NCBI GenBank assembly: GCA_900316795.1 | Contig: ONEF01000005.1 | Coordinates: forward strand, 109,483-173,482 | From: an uncultured Bacteroidales bacterium | GTDB lineage: Bacteria > Bacteroidota > Bacteroidia > Bacteroidales > UBA932 | Length of the DNA stretch: 64,000 nucleotides | Reading direction: 5' to 3' | In this document: positions 8,323 through 16,565 of the stretch, one piece after another | Layout of the letters: every line of letters starts with the position of its first letter | How positions within the stretch are numbered: the first letter of the stretch is position 1 | Notes under the pieces: generated by a model | Told to the model about the DNA's origin: nothing | What the model saw: the letters and a program-made list of their open reading frames with translations, nothing else | The model's database searches: none | Position numbers and translations under genes: made by a program

Positions 8323-8386
8323 GGAAGCTGCTCCAGCCTCTGTTTTGGAACCGGATGCTTAGGTTTCAGAGGGCGGAGATATTTGA

Positions 8387-8394
8387 TAACTTTG
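8387..8394 (+). promoter_or_regulatory. Promoter -7 element before the radical SAM gene
   Basis: TAACTTTG, an exact TAnnTTTG match 71 bases upstream of the ATG at 8465. It separates this gene from the phosphoesterase transcript. Confidence 0.55.
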
Positions 8395-8464
8395 CCCCGG
8401 GGATGTTTGGATTTTGGTTGGGGTGGCGTTGTTTATTTATGGGTAGCTTGGTTTATTGGGTTAT

Positions 8465-9373
8465 ATGGCTGAACTGAATTCGTTTGTGGATTATTTCCGT
8501 AGGAAGTACGGGGCGCGGTTGCAGAAGGTTGTGATCGATGCGGGTTTCACGTGTCCGAACCGGGATGGCTCAAAGGGCGTGGGCGGCTGCACTTTCTGCC
8601 TTAACAACGCTTTCCATCCCAACTACTGCACACCGGAAAAGCCTTTGTTCCAGCAGATAGAGGAGGGGATTGAGTTTCACCGTGTGCGTTATCGCCATGC
8701 TCAGCGATATATTGCATATTTCCAACCCTATACCAATACCTATGCGCCTGTGGAAAAGCTCCGGGAACTCTATGGTCTGGCGTTGAGCCATCCTCAGATA
8801 GAGGGCATAGTGGTGGGAACCCGCCCGGACTGCGTGGACGAAGAAAAGCTTGACCTCCTTTCCGGCATCCAGGATTCAGGGAAGATTGTGATTGTGGAGT
8901 ACGGCATTGAAAGCTGCTACGACCGGACTCTGAAACGGATCAACCGTGGGCACGACTTCGCTTGCGCCAGAACGGCTGTGGAGATGACTGCGGAGAGAGG
9001 CCTTACCCAGTGCGCACACTTCATCTTCGGGCTGCCGGGAGAATCCCTGGGCGAAATGATGGATGAGGCGGAAATCATCAACTCCCTGCTGCTGACTTCA
9101 GTCAAGTTCCACCAGCTGCAGATCATCCGGGGTACGGCTATGGAGCAGGAGTTCAGGGAGCATCGGGAAGACTTCCACGAGTTTACGCTTGACGGTTATC
9201 TGGACTTTATGGCGGAGTTCATTCCGCGCCTGAGGCCGGACATCTACATAGACCGCTTTGCCAGTGAGGTTCCTCCGCGATACCTTTCTCCTTTGCAGAG
9301 GGGCTGGGGCCTGATTCGTTACCAAGAGCTTTTGGATATGCTCCGCAAGCGTATGGCTATGCAGCAGGGTTGA
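8465..9373 (+). CDS. Radical SAM protein, TIGR01212/YhcC family
   Basis: A 302-residue protein. The iron-sulfur site is the family-specific CPNRDGSKGVGGCTFC (about residues 25-40), in which the spacing between the first Cys and the last two is much longer than in CxxxCxxC enzymes. GxIE-like and FGLPGES strands of the SAM barrel follow. The ATG at 8465 is chosen over an in-frame TTG three codons upstream. The family is widely conserved and usually single-copy. Its reaction is not established, although a link to tRNA or one-carbon metabolism has been suggested for relatives. It appears monocistronic and has a TCAGCGAT octamer inside the coding sequence. Confidence 0.9.
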   Translation: MAELNSFVDYFRRKYGARLQKVVIDAGFTCPNRDGSKGVGGCTFCLNNAFHPNYCTPEKPLFQQIEEGIEFHRVRYRHAQRYIAYFQPYTNTYAPVEKLRELYGLALSHPQIEGIVVGTRPDCVDEEKLDLLSGIQDSGKIVIVEYGIESCYDRTLKRINRGHDFACARTAVEMTAERGLTQCAHFIFGLPGESLGEMMDEAEIINSLLLTSVKFHQLQIIRGTAMEQEFREHREDFHEFTLDGYLDFMAEFIPRLRPDIYIDRFASEVPPRYLSPLQRGWGLIRYQELLDMLRKRMAMQQG

Positions 9374-9473
9374 GTGGCGCTGAGTGGGGGCGGCGGGTTT
9401 TCTTGTTTGGGCTTTTGGGAAGAATTGAGTATATTCGCCCAATTATTCTATCGCGAGAAAAACAGTTTGCCTT

Positions 9474-10964
9474 ATGCAGAAGAAAGTTAACAAAACCAAC
9501 CCGGCAGACCAGATTGTTCTTGAAGGTCTGACATTTGACGATGTCCTTTTGGTTCCAGCTCATTCTGACGTGCTTCCAAGGGAAGTGGATATTGCTTCCA
9601 AGTTTACCAGAGAAATTACATTGCAGGTTCCTATAGTTTCTTCTGCGATGGATACTGTGACGGATTACCGAATGGCTATCGCCATTGCCCGTGAAGGTGG
9701 TATCGGTGTGATACACAAGAATATGCCTATTGAAGTTCAGGCTGACCAGGTTCGCCGCGTGAAGAGAGCCGAGAACGGGATGATCTTTGATCCGATAACC
9801 ATTTCTCCGGACGCTGTGGTTGCTGATGCTCTGCGTCTTATGGCAGATAACCACATTGGAGGTATTCCGGTGGTGGATTCAGGCAAGAAACTGATTGGTA
9901 TTGTTACCAACAGGGACCTCCGTTTCGTGGCCAACAAGAAGACCCCGATACATAAGGTGATGACGAGCGAGAACCTTGTGACAACTACCCGTACGGATCT
10001 GGCAGAGGCCACTCGTCTGCTCCAGAAATACAGGATCGAGAAACTTCCTGTAGTCAACAAGCAGGGCGTTCTGATAGGTCTGATAACTTACAAGGACATA
10101 AATCAGATTAAAGACAACCCTAACGCCAGCAAGGACTCGATGGGAAGATTGATGACTGCTGCTGCCGTGGGGGTTACTGCAGATGTTAACGATAGGGTTT
10201 CAATGCTTACTGAAGCTGGGGTTGACGCTATAGTGATAGATACCGCTCACGGACATTCCGAGGGAGTGCTGAAGACTCTCAAAGCAGTGCGTAAAGCGTT
10301 CCCTAAGCTCCAGATAGTAGCAGGCAACGTGGCTACGGCTGAAGGTGCTTTGGCTTTGGCAGAATGTGGAGTGGATGCTGTAAAGGTGGGTATAGGGCCT
10401 GGTTCTATATGTACGACCAGAGTGGTTGCCGGAGTGGGTGTTCCTCAGCTTACGGCAGTGATGCTGGCTTCAAATGCGCTCAAGGGTAGTGGAATCCCGG
10501 TAATCGCTGACGGTGGTATCCGCTATTCCGGAGACATCGTAAAGGCTCTTGCGGCAGGTGCAAGTACCATTATGGCAGGGTCTTTGTTTGCAGGTGTTGA
10601 GGAATCTCCGGGAGAAACCATCATCCTCAACGGCAGGAAGTTCAAATCCTACCGCGGAATGGGCTCTCTGGAAGCCATGCAGCAGGGCAGCAAGGACCGT
10701 TACTTCCAGGATATGGAGGACGATGTGAAGAAGCTTGTTCCTGAAGGAATTGTAGCCCAGGTTCCATACAAAGGGCAGCTCAACGAGGTCATTTACCAGC
10801 TTGCAGGAGGCTTGAGGGCAGGTATGGGATATTGCGGAGCAAAGGACATCGAGACCCTGCGTTCCGCCAAGTTTGTAAGGATAACTTCAGCTGGTGTGAG
10901 GGAGAACCATCCTCACGACGTGACCATTACGCGGGAGGCTCCTAACTATAGCCGCGGCCTGTAG
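9474..10964 (+). CDS. guaB: Inosine-5'-monophosphate dehydrogenase
   Basis: A 496-residue full-length enzyme that oxidises IMP to XMP with NAD, the committed step of GTP synthesis. The TIM-barrel start ([16 protein letters not shown]), two CBS domains at about 105-220, the catalytic loop [11 protein letters not shown] with Cys313 and the mobile flap region ending [12 protein letters not shown] are all present. The potassium-loop and C-terminal strands also look intact. It starts a rightward run followed by surA- and ostA-like genes but is separated from them by 61 bases, so it may be a separate unit. An imperfect TATATTCG element is visible about 35 bases upstream of the start. Confidence 0.97.
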   Translation: MQKKVNKTNPADQIVLEGLTFDDVLLVPAHSDVLPREVDIASKFTREITLQVPIVSSAMDTVTDYRMAIAIAREGGIGVIHKNMPIEVQADQVRRVKRAENGMIFDPITISPDAVVADALRLMADNHIGGIPVVDSGKKLIGIVTNRDLRFVANKKTPIHKVMTSENLVTTTRTDLAEATRLLQKYRIEKLPVVNKQGVLIGLITYKDINQIKDNPNASKDSMGRLMTAAAVGVTADVNDRVSMLTEAGVDAIVIDTAHGHSEGVLKTLKAVRKAFPKLQIVAGNVATAEGALALAECGVDAVKVGIGPGSICTTRVVAGVGVPQLTAVMLASNALKGSGIPVIADGGIRYSGDIVKALAAGASTIMAGSLFAGVEESPGETIILNGRKFKSYRGMGSLEAMQQGSKDRYFQDMEDDVKKLVPEGIVAQVPYKGQLNEVIYQLAGGLRAGMGYCGAKDIETLRSAKFVRITSAGVRENHPHDVTITREAPNYSRGL

Positions 10965-11025
10965 GTGCTGCAGTTGGCCAGACTGGAGTTTGTGTTGAAT
11001 TTGTTAGAAATAATTTAGAAGAAAT

Positions 11026-12447
11026 ATGTTCCTTAAGAAGATTTATTCATTTGCCTCATTTGTAAAGAGTGTTGTGGCTGTGGCAGCGCTGTCTGTGTTG
11101 TTTTCCGCCCAGAATGCAAATGCGCAGGTTTACAAGAACGGACTGATAGACAAGACAGTGGCTTTGATAGGCAACGAGTCCATACTTCTTTCACAGATAG
11201 AGGAGCAGGTGCAGCTCATGCTGGCCAACGGCACTCCTATGACTGATGAGAAGAAAATGCGTTGCCAAATATTGGAGCAGACTTTGCAGCAGAAACTTTT
11301 CCTCAATCAGGCAAAACTGGACAGTCTCACGATTAGTTCCGATATGGTGGAAGCGCAGCTTCAGGAAAGAGTGGACAATGTTTTGTTCCGTCTTGGTGGC
11401 GAGCAGAATGTTGAGGAGTATTTCCGTAAGCCGCTTTTCAGGTTGAAAGAAGACTGGCGGGCCATTTTGGGAGAGCAGAACCTCATTGGCCAGGAGCAGA
11501 GGCAGATAGTTTCAACTGTGCCGCAGCTTACCCCAAGCGAGGTGCGCAGGTTCTACAAGAATGTAAACAAGGACACTCTTCCTGAAATCTCAACTCAGTA
11601 CCGTTTGAGGCATATAGTTCTCTATCCGGCTAAGGAAGATGCTGTTATGCAGGTAAAGGAAAGACTTCTGGAGTTCCGCCAGAGGATTCTCAACGGCGAG
11701 AGATTTTCTTCTCTGGCTGCTTTGTATTCAGACGACAAGGAAACTGCTTTAAGAGGCGGAGAGCTGGGAATGGCTCCAAAGAATCTTTACTGGCCGGCCT
11801 TTACTGACGCGGCTGTCAGTCTGAAGGAAGGACAGATTTCCCAGATAGTTGAAACTCCGGACGGCTTTCACCTTATCCAGATGATAGAGAAGAACGGGGA
11901 TATGTTCAATGCCCGCCATATACTTCTAAGGCCAAATTATTCAGTTGAGGCAAAACAGAAATGCATCACTCGTCTGGACAGTATCCGCAATGCGATACTT
12001 ATGGACAGCATAACCTTTGAGAAGGCTGCACTTACTTATTCCGAAGATCCTAAGTCTGTCCTTAACGGAGGGCAGATGGTGGAAGAGAGTACCGGCAGCA
12101 TCTATTTTGAGAAAGATATGCTCAAGCCATCAGATTATGCTGTTCTCAAAGACATGAAGGTAGGGGATATCTCCACTCCGTTCGAGAGCCAGGACAATGA
12201 GGGCAGGGGGCAGATCATTTTCAAGATTATCAAGCTTGAGGAGATAATTCCGGCTCACGTTGCCAACATAGACCAGGACTTCCTGGCAGTTCAGAACTTC
12301 GCCCAGACAATAAAGCAGGAAGAGGCTATCAAAAAGTTCATTGAAGAAAAGCAGAAGACTACATTCATCCGCATAGATGACATGTTCAAGGACTGCGATT
12401 TCCAGATGGACGGCTGGGTAAAGAACAGTCAGGACAAAAAGAAGTAG
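11026..12447 (+). CDS. SurA/PpiC-type periplasmic peptidyl-prolyl isomerase
   Basis: A 473-residue protein with a Sec signal peptide (to about residue 35, ANAQ), a SurA-like N-terminal helical chaperone module (about 40-165) and two parvulin/rotamase domains (about 185-285 and 295-400). Typical rotamase stretches are RHIVLYPA and GGELGMAPKNLYWPAF in the first and ARHILLRP and LNGGQMVEES in the second. SurA proteins chaperone outer-membrane barrel proteins through the periplasm. The next gene, OstA-like, begins 12 bases downstream, in keeping with an outer-membrane biogenesis operon. Confidence 0.92.
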   Translation: MFLKKIYSFASFVKSVVAVAALSVLFSAQNANAQVYKNGLIDKTVALIGNESILLSQIEEQVQLMLANGTPMTDEKKMRCQILEQTLQQKLFLNQAKLDSLTISSDMVEAQLQERVDNVLFRLGGEQNVEEYFRKPLFRLKEDWRAILGEQNLIGQEQRQIVSTVPQLTPSEVRRFYKNVNKDTLPEISTQYRLRHIVLYPAKEDAVMQVKERLLEFRQRILNGERFSSLAALYSDDKETALRGGELGMAPKNLYWPAFTDAAVSLKEGQISQIVETPDGFHLIQMIEKNGDMFNARHILLRPNYSVEAKQKCITRLDSIRNAILMDSITFEKAALTYSEDPKSVLNGGQMVEESTGSIYFEKDMLKPSDYAVLKDMKVGDISTPFESQDNEGRGQIIFKIIKLEEIIPAHVANIDQDFLAVQNFAQTIKQEEAIKKFIEEKQKTTFIRIDDMFKDCDFQMDGWVKNSQDKKK

Positions 12448-12459
12448 GATTCTGTCCGG

Positions 12460-14748
12460 ATGCCTGCATCATCAAACATAAAGACTGGCGGATTCAGGGG
12501 ATTGTTCCTCTGTCTGGCCTTTTTTGTATTTGGTGCGGTAACTTCTTATGCTCAGGACTTTACAGAAGACAGGGACAGCCTGGTCCGTCTGGTTTCCGCC
12601 AAAGCCATCAAGCTTACCGAAATAGACGGGAATCCTTTCAGGATAGTGCAGGGCCCTGCCCGTTTCCTTCACAACAATACTTATCTTCTCTGCGACAGTG
12701 CAGCCTGGGATGTCAACTCCAACGTCATAGACGCGATGGGCAATGTAAAGATTATCCAGAACGACACTTACCTGGAGAGCGAGTTTGCCACCTATATCGC
12801 TGATGACAATCTTGTGCAGTTCAGAGGAACTGTAGTAAAACTTTACAACAAGAAGGGGGATCAGCTCAAAACACAGTTCCTTGACTACAACACTGCGGAC
12901 AGCGTGGCCACTTTCTATAATGGCGGTGCCATGCGTTCTGCCAAGGGAGACATTGTGGAGGGGCTTGAAGGCATATATGACGCTGCTGACAGGCTGTTTT
13001 TGTTCAACGATGATGTCTGCATGTATTCAGACTCCGTCTTTGTCTCTTCCGATGCCGCTGAATACCACTCTTCCGTGGAGATTGCGATGTTCAGCGAGAA
13101 TACCGTGGCCTGGAAGGAGAGAGACACTCTGTTTTCCAACAACGTGGAGTACAATGTCCAGAACAAGACCCTTGCCTTGAAGGCGGACAACTACATTGCC
13201 ACCAAGGACCAGGAACTCTGGGCCGGGTGGATAGACTACCACCGTTCTTCCGGAAACGCTGAACTGTATGACAACGTGCAGGTAAGGGACCAGGCACAGT
13301 CTGCCATCATAATGGGCGACAAGGGTATTTATGTCCAGAACCCTATGCTTGTATATATGACCGACAATGCTGTTGCCGGAATGTACTCGGAAGAGAAGAC
13401 GGGGGTGGATTCTCTGACCAACCGCCCCATCTACAAACGTGACACCCTGTTCCTTGGAGGAGATACGCTTAAGATGTGGCAGCTCCCTATGTACCAGATA
13501 GATTCCAGTGAAGTCTCAGCCGCCAGGCAGCGCCGTGAGCTTGCGGATCTGGACCCTATGGTGGAGATTGACCGCCAGAACCGGGAATGGTTTGCCGCCT
13601 ACCGCCGCAACAAAGCCAACGAGGGCAAGATTCCTCCTCCGCCGAACCCTGCCAAAAAGCCTCAGGAAGAAAACTCTCCTCAGCAGGAACACCCGGAAAC
13701 GCCATCCTTTGAAGGGCATATCCAGAATCCGACCTTTGCAGGTAAGCCGGACAAGGCAGCATTGTTGAAGAACCGTCAGACTAAAGATACACTTTCCGTC
13801 CTCAGCGATTCACTCTCCCTGGCAGACTCACTTTCTCTGGCGCAGGACAGCATACCTGCCGTGGACAGCACTGCGGTAACTTTCATGAGCGTGTTCCACA
13901 AGGTAAAACTTTTCAGAAGTGATCTTAGAGGCGTGTGTGATTCTTTGATTTACACCACTATAGACAGCATAGCCCGTTTCTACCGCAACCCTGCTCTGTG
14001 GAATGAAGACAAGAACCAGTTCACGGCGGACAGCATCCAGCTTTCTGTCCGCAACAATGAAATCTACAAGGCTAACCTCATTGAGCACGCCTTCATCATA
14101 AGCCAGGAGGATTCCATCCACTTCCATCAGATAAAGAGCACCGAGATGGTGGCCTACTTCAAGGACAACGATGTTTACCGTTTTGACGCTATGGGCGGAG
14201 TGCAGGCATTGCTGTTCCTCCGCGAAAAGGACAGCAGCGTGACCCTCATGAACCAGAAAGAATGTAAGCTCCTGACGGCAAAAATCGCTGACCAGACCAT
14301 TGAGAGGGTACGCTACATCCAGGATGTGAAAAGCGATATCCACCCTACATACGGACTTCCTCTGGAGAAGAAGCGTCTGAGAGATTTCAAGTGGCGTGTG
14401 GACGAGATGCCTAAAACACGCAACGAGCTGACAGACAGGAAGGTCAAACCTTCTGCCAGGGGCTTTATGCGCAAAAAGCATTTTCCGCGTTTCTATCATA
14501 CCAAAGACTTTTTCCCTGAGTCTTTCCGCCAGATAAACGAACTGTCAAAATCCATAACCCGGAAGATAAGGGAAGAGGACCGTGCAGAAAGGGAGCGGCA
14601 GCAGGCCAAGGACCTTGAAAAACGCCGCAGGGAGGATGCTGAGAGCATGGAATCCCGGGAAGAGGAAGAAAGACCCCGGGAAGAAATCGCTGAGAAGGAA
14701 GGTCCTGTAATGATTTACAACCGGAAGGAGCAGAGTGAAGCAAAGTAG
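12460..14748 (+). CDS. OstA-like (LptA/LptD N-domain type) envelope protein
   Basis: A 762-residue protein with a signal peptide (cleavage after SYAQ, about residue 31) and a long region of beta-jellyroll OstA repeats (about 60-330: AMGNVKIIQNDTYLESEFATY, FRGTVVKLYNKKGDQL and similar). A proline-rich, low-complexity linker follows (about 390-420), then a run of Ser-Leu-Ala-Asp repeats, a second conserved domain and a highly charged C-terminal helix. OstA domains carry lipopolysaccharide across the periplasm, and in Bacteroidetes such proteins often replace a classic LptA. It sits directly after the SurA-like chaperone gene. The charged tail (about 690-755) is unusual and may be cytoplasmic or a coiled coil. 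Confidence 0.85.
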   Translation: MPASSNIKTGGFRGLFLCLAFFVFGAVTSYAQDFTEDRDSLVRLVSAKAIKLTEIDGNPFRIVQGPARFLHNNTYLLCDSAAWDVNSNVIDAMGNVKIIQNDTYLESEFATYIADDNLVQFRGTVVKLYNKKGDQLKTQFLDYNTADSVATFYNGGAMRSAKGDIVEGLEGIYDAADRLFLFNDDVCMYSDSVFVSSDAAEYHSSVEIAMFSENTVAWKERDTLFSNNVEYNVQNKTLALKADNYIATKDQELWAGWIDYHRSSGNAELYDNVQVRDQAQSAIIMGDKGIYVQNPMLVYMTDNAVAGMYSEEKTGVDSLTNRPIYKRDTLFLGGDTLKMWQLPMYQIDSSEVSAARQRRELADLDPMVEIDRQNREWFAAYRRNKANEGKIPPPPNPAKKPQEENSPQQEHPETPSFEGHIQNPTFAGKPDKAALLKNRQTKDTLSVLSDSLSLADSLSLAQDSIPAVDSTAVTFMSVFHKVKLFRSDLRGVCDSLIYTTIDSIARFYRNPALWNEDKNQFTADSIQLSVRNNEIYKANLIEHAFIISQEDSIHFHQIKSTEMVAYFKDNDVYRFDAMGGVQALLFLREKDSSVTLMNQKECKLLTAKIADQTIERVRYIQDVKSDIHPTYGLPLEKKRLRDFKWRVDEMPKTRNELTDRKVKPSARGFMRKKHFPRFYHTKDFFPESFRQINELSKSITRKIREEDRAERERQQAKDLEKRRREDAESMESREEEERPREEIAEKEGPVMIYNRKEQSEAK

Positions 14749-14772
14749 TTGCCGGATAGTAATTTAAGATAT

Positions 14773-15753
14773 ATGTCAAACAATCGGTTATCAGATATGT
14801 CTTGCAGAAAGGTTTTTCCAAGAGGCTGTTTTTCATTTGTATTCCGCAACGGGCATCAGGTATGCGGTTTAATGGCTGTTGTGCTTTTGACCGCGTTTTC
14901 CTTCACCTTTTCAGCACCGTATGCCGGGGCCCAGAGCAAAGACCTTCTGGCCACCAACGGAGAAAAGGTTGAACGGCTCAGGAAAATGAACCCGTTCAAA
15001 GACAAGGTGGTAAAGCAGTATGTCAAAGACAGCCTTCAGACTCTCATCCAAAGATGCGAGGTTGTCCTCAAGGCTGCATATATGAAGGGAGAATATGTCG
15101 CTACGCATTATGATGTGCCTGGCTGGGAAGGCTTCCCGGTAGAAGAATATACCTACTACACATCCAAGGATGTAAAGACCGGCCGCCCGAAGAAAGGCAG
15201 GGTTTATCTTCTGATGCCTACAGCTGAGCAGCTTGCATACTGGACTATCTCCGCTTGCTGGAAAACCGTCCACAGCCTGGATTATGTTTATACCAACACC
15301 CTGCTGAGGTTTATCCGCTGGCAGAGCGGGGCCCAGTTTGCCGTAAGGGGTGTGGTTTATGAAGCTATGTACACGGCAGGTTATTATGAGCCATATATTT
15401 TCAAAGACGGCATAACGGTGTATGTAAAGGATCCGAAGATGAAAGCAGGAGACGAGCAACTGGCCGAGTGTACTGAAGAGCAGCTGGAATTCTATCTCAA
15501 TCTGACAGATGACGATCTCAAGCCTTATACAGGTTCCTATGCCCGCATCTGCTCCACCACCAGGGAGATGTACTACAGCTGGGGCGGAGGGGAAGATGTA
15601 GGTACCAGTTCCTTCCGTGAGGGCCGTTCCCTTAACTTCATGAAAATCATCCGAGAGCAGTACAAACGCGCCCTCAAGAGCAAAGACAACGAACTGATGG
15701 ACGCCTGGTGCAACGTTAACCTCAAGGACTATCCGTACAAAGGCCGAGACTGA
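14773..15753 (+). CDS. Secreted protein of unknown family
   Basis: A 326-residue protein with a hydrophobic signal or anchor at about residues 30-55, beyond a basic N-terminus. The ATG at 14773 is preferred over a TTG that directly abuts the upstream stop. The mature region is Tyr-rich and contains a Trp-Gly-Gly-Gly segment near residue 275 but no motif I can assign. It lies between the OstA-like gene and the DUF456 gene with no room for a terminator, and its stop is two bases from the next ATG, so it is part of the envelope operon. Function unknown. Confidence 0.8.
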   Translation: MSNNRLSDMSCRKVFPRGCFSFVFRNGHQVCGLMAVVLLTAFSFTFSAPYAGAQSKDLLATNGEKVERLRKMNPFKDKVVKQYVKDSLQTLIQRCEVVLKAAYMKGEYVATHYDVPGWEGFPVEEYTYYTSKDVKTGRPKKGRVYLLMPTAEQLAYWTISACWKTVHSLDYVYTNTLLRFIRWQSGAQFAVRGVVYEAMYTAGYYEPYIFKDGITVYVKDPKMKAGDEQLAECTEEQLEFYLNLTDDDLKPYTGSYARICSTTREMYYSWGGGEDVGTSSFREGRSLNFMKIIREQYKRALKSKDNELMDAWCNVNLKDYPYKGRD

Positions 15754-15754
15754 T

Positions 15755-16252
15755 ATGCTTTCATACGTAATCATAGGACTTGCCATCTTCCTCGGAATTG
15801 TAGGTATCATCGGCTGCGTGCTGCCTGTCATCCCGGGTCCTCCTATCAGCTGGGCCGGTATGATGATCCTCTATTTCTGGGGCAAGGGGACAGACTCTTC
15901 GGGAGATACGATGTCAACCCGCCTTCTTCTCATCTGGCTTGCTGTCACGATTGTTGTAACTGTCCTGGATTACCTTGTGCCTTCATACCTGACCAAGGTC
16001 TCCGGTGGCAGCAAATACGCTTCCCGCGGCGCACTTGCCGGAGTTCTTGTCGGATTGTTCTTCGCTCCTTGGGGAATCGTACTTGGCCCTATGCTGGGTG
16101 CTTTCATCTGCGAAGCCGCCTTCTCCGGAAAAAAGGCCGGCCAGAGCATAGTCCCGGCCCTCGGTGCCTTTGCAGGCTTTGTCTGCGGCACTCTCCTGAA
16201 GCTCATTTCCTGCGGTTTCATGATGTACTACATTGTAGTTTACTGTTTCTGA
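15755..16252 (+). CDS. DUF456 family integral membrane protein
   Basis: A 165-residue protein with about five membrane helices and the DUF456 pattern: a glycine-rich first pair of helices containing GCVLPVIPGPPISWAG (about 18-33), a TLDY-type polar segment and the glycine-rich GLFFAPWGIVLGPMLGAFICE near residue 110. It is translationally close to the upstream gene. The family is widespread and uncharacterised. It ends the rightward envelope run, and no strong hairpin terminator is seen directly after it. Confidence 0.85.
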   Translation: MLSYVIIGLAIFLGIVGIIGCVLPVIPGPPISWAGMMILYFWGKGTDSSGDTMSTRLLLIWLAVTIVVTVLDYLVPSYLTKVSGGSKYASRGALAGVLVGLFFAPWGIVLGPMLGAFICEAAFSGKKAGQSIVPALGAFAGFVCGTLLKLISCGFMMYYIVVYCF

Positions 16253-16277
16253 CCAGAGTGCACTTCTGGCATCATTT

Positions 16278-16318
16278 CTCGGCGATTTTGAAAATATCTC
16301 AAAAATAATGTCGCTGAG
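16278..16318. repeat. Inverted pair of the CTCAGCGA motif (imperfect)
   Basis: CTCGGCGA (16278-16285) faces TCGCTGAG (16311-16318), one mismatch to a perfect pair, 25 bases apart and just upstream of the promoter at 16334. The stretch AAATAATG before the right arm recurs at 55728, where the same motif pair lies downstream of a promoter. Confidence 0.5.
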
Positions 16319-16333
16319 TATTGTTTTATTTCA

Positions 16334-16341
16334 TAACTTTG
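16334..16341 (+). promoter_or_regulatory. Promoter -7 element of the first peptide/lipoprotein unit
   Basis: TAACTTTG, an exact TAnnTTTG match 60 bases before the small gene at 16401. Confidence 0.6.
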
Positions 16342-16400
16342 GATGCTCTATGGTTCATTGCCCAGAGAGTACATTAGAATATTTGCAAATATCGTATATT

Positions 16401-16553
16401 ATGAAACAACTCATTAAAGTTCAAGAAACAAAGGAGTTCTACCGGACTCCTGCGGTTGAGTTCCTCAATCTCGAATCTGAGGGTATCATCTGCGCAAGCG
16501 GAGATGGTATCATTGAGGACTGGGAGGAGGACGATGATCCTATCACTATCTAA
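16401..16553 (+). CDS. Small acidic peptide gene, unit 1
   Basis: A 50-residue peptide that begins at an ATG behind a promoter element. A longer frame starts upstream but would cross that promoter. It carries the core Y-R-T-P-A-V-E-F followed by a short acidic segment and an Ile/Ser element, then an Asp/Glu-rich tail. The same core occurs in two further small genes (20377 and 26160). All three stand 12-18 bases before a large lipoprotein gene. It has no signal peptide and no recognised domain. A role linked to the downstream lipoprotein is inferred from this repeated arrangement. Confidence 0.75.
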   Translation: MKQLIKVQETKEFYRTPAVEFLNLESEGIICASGDGIIEDWEEDDDPITI

Positions 16554-16565
16554 AAATCAGCAGTT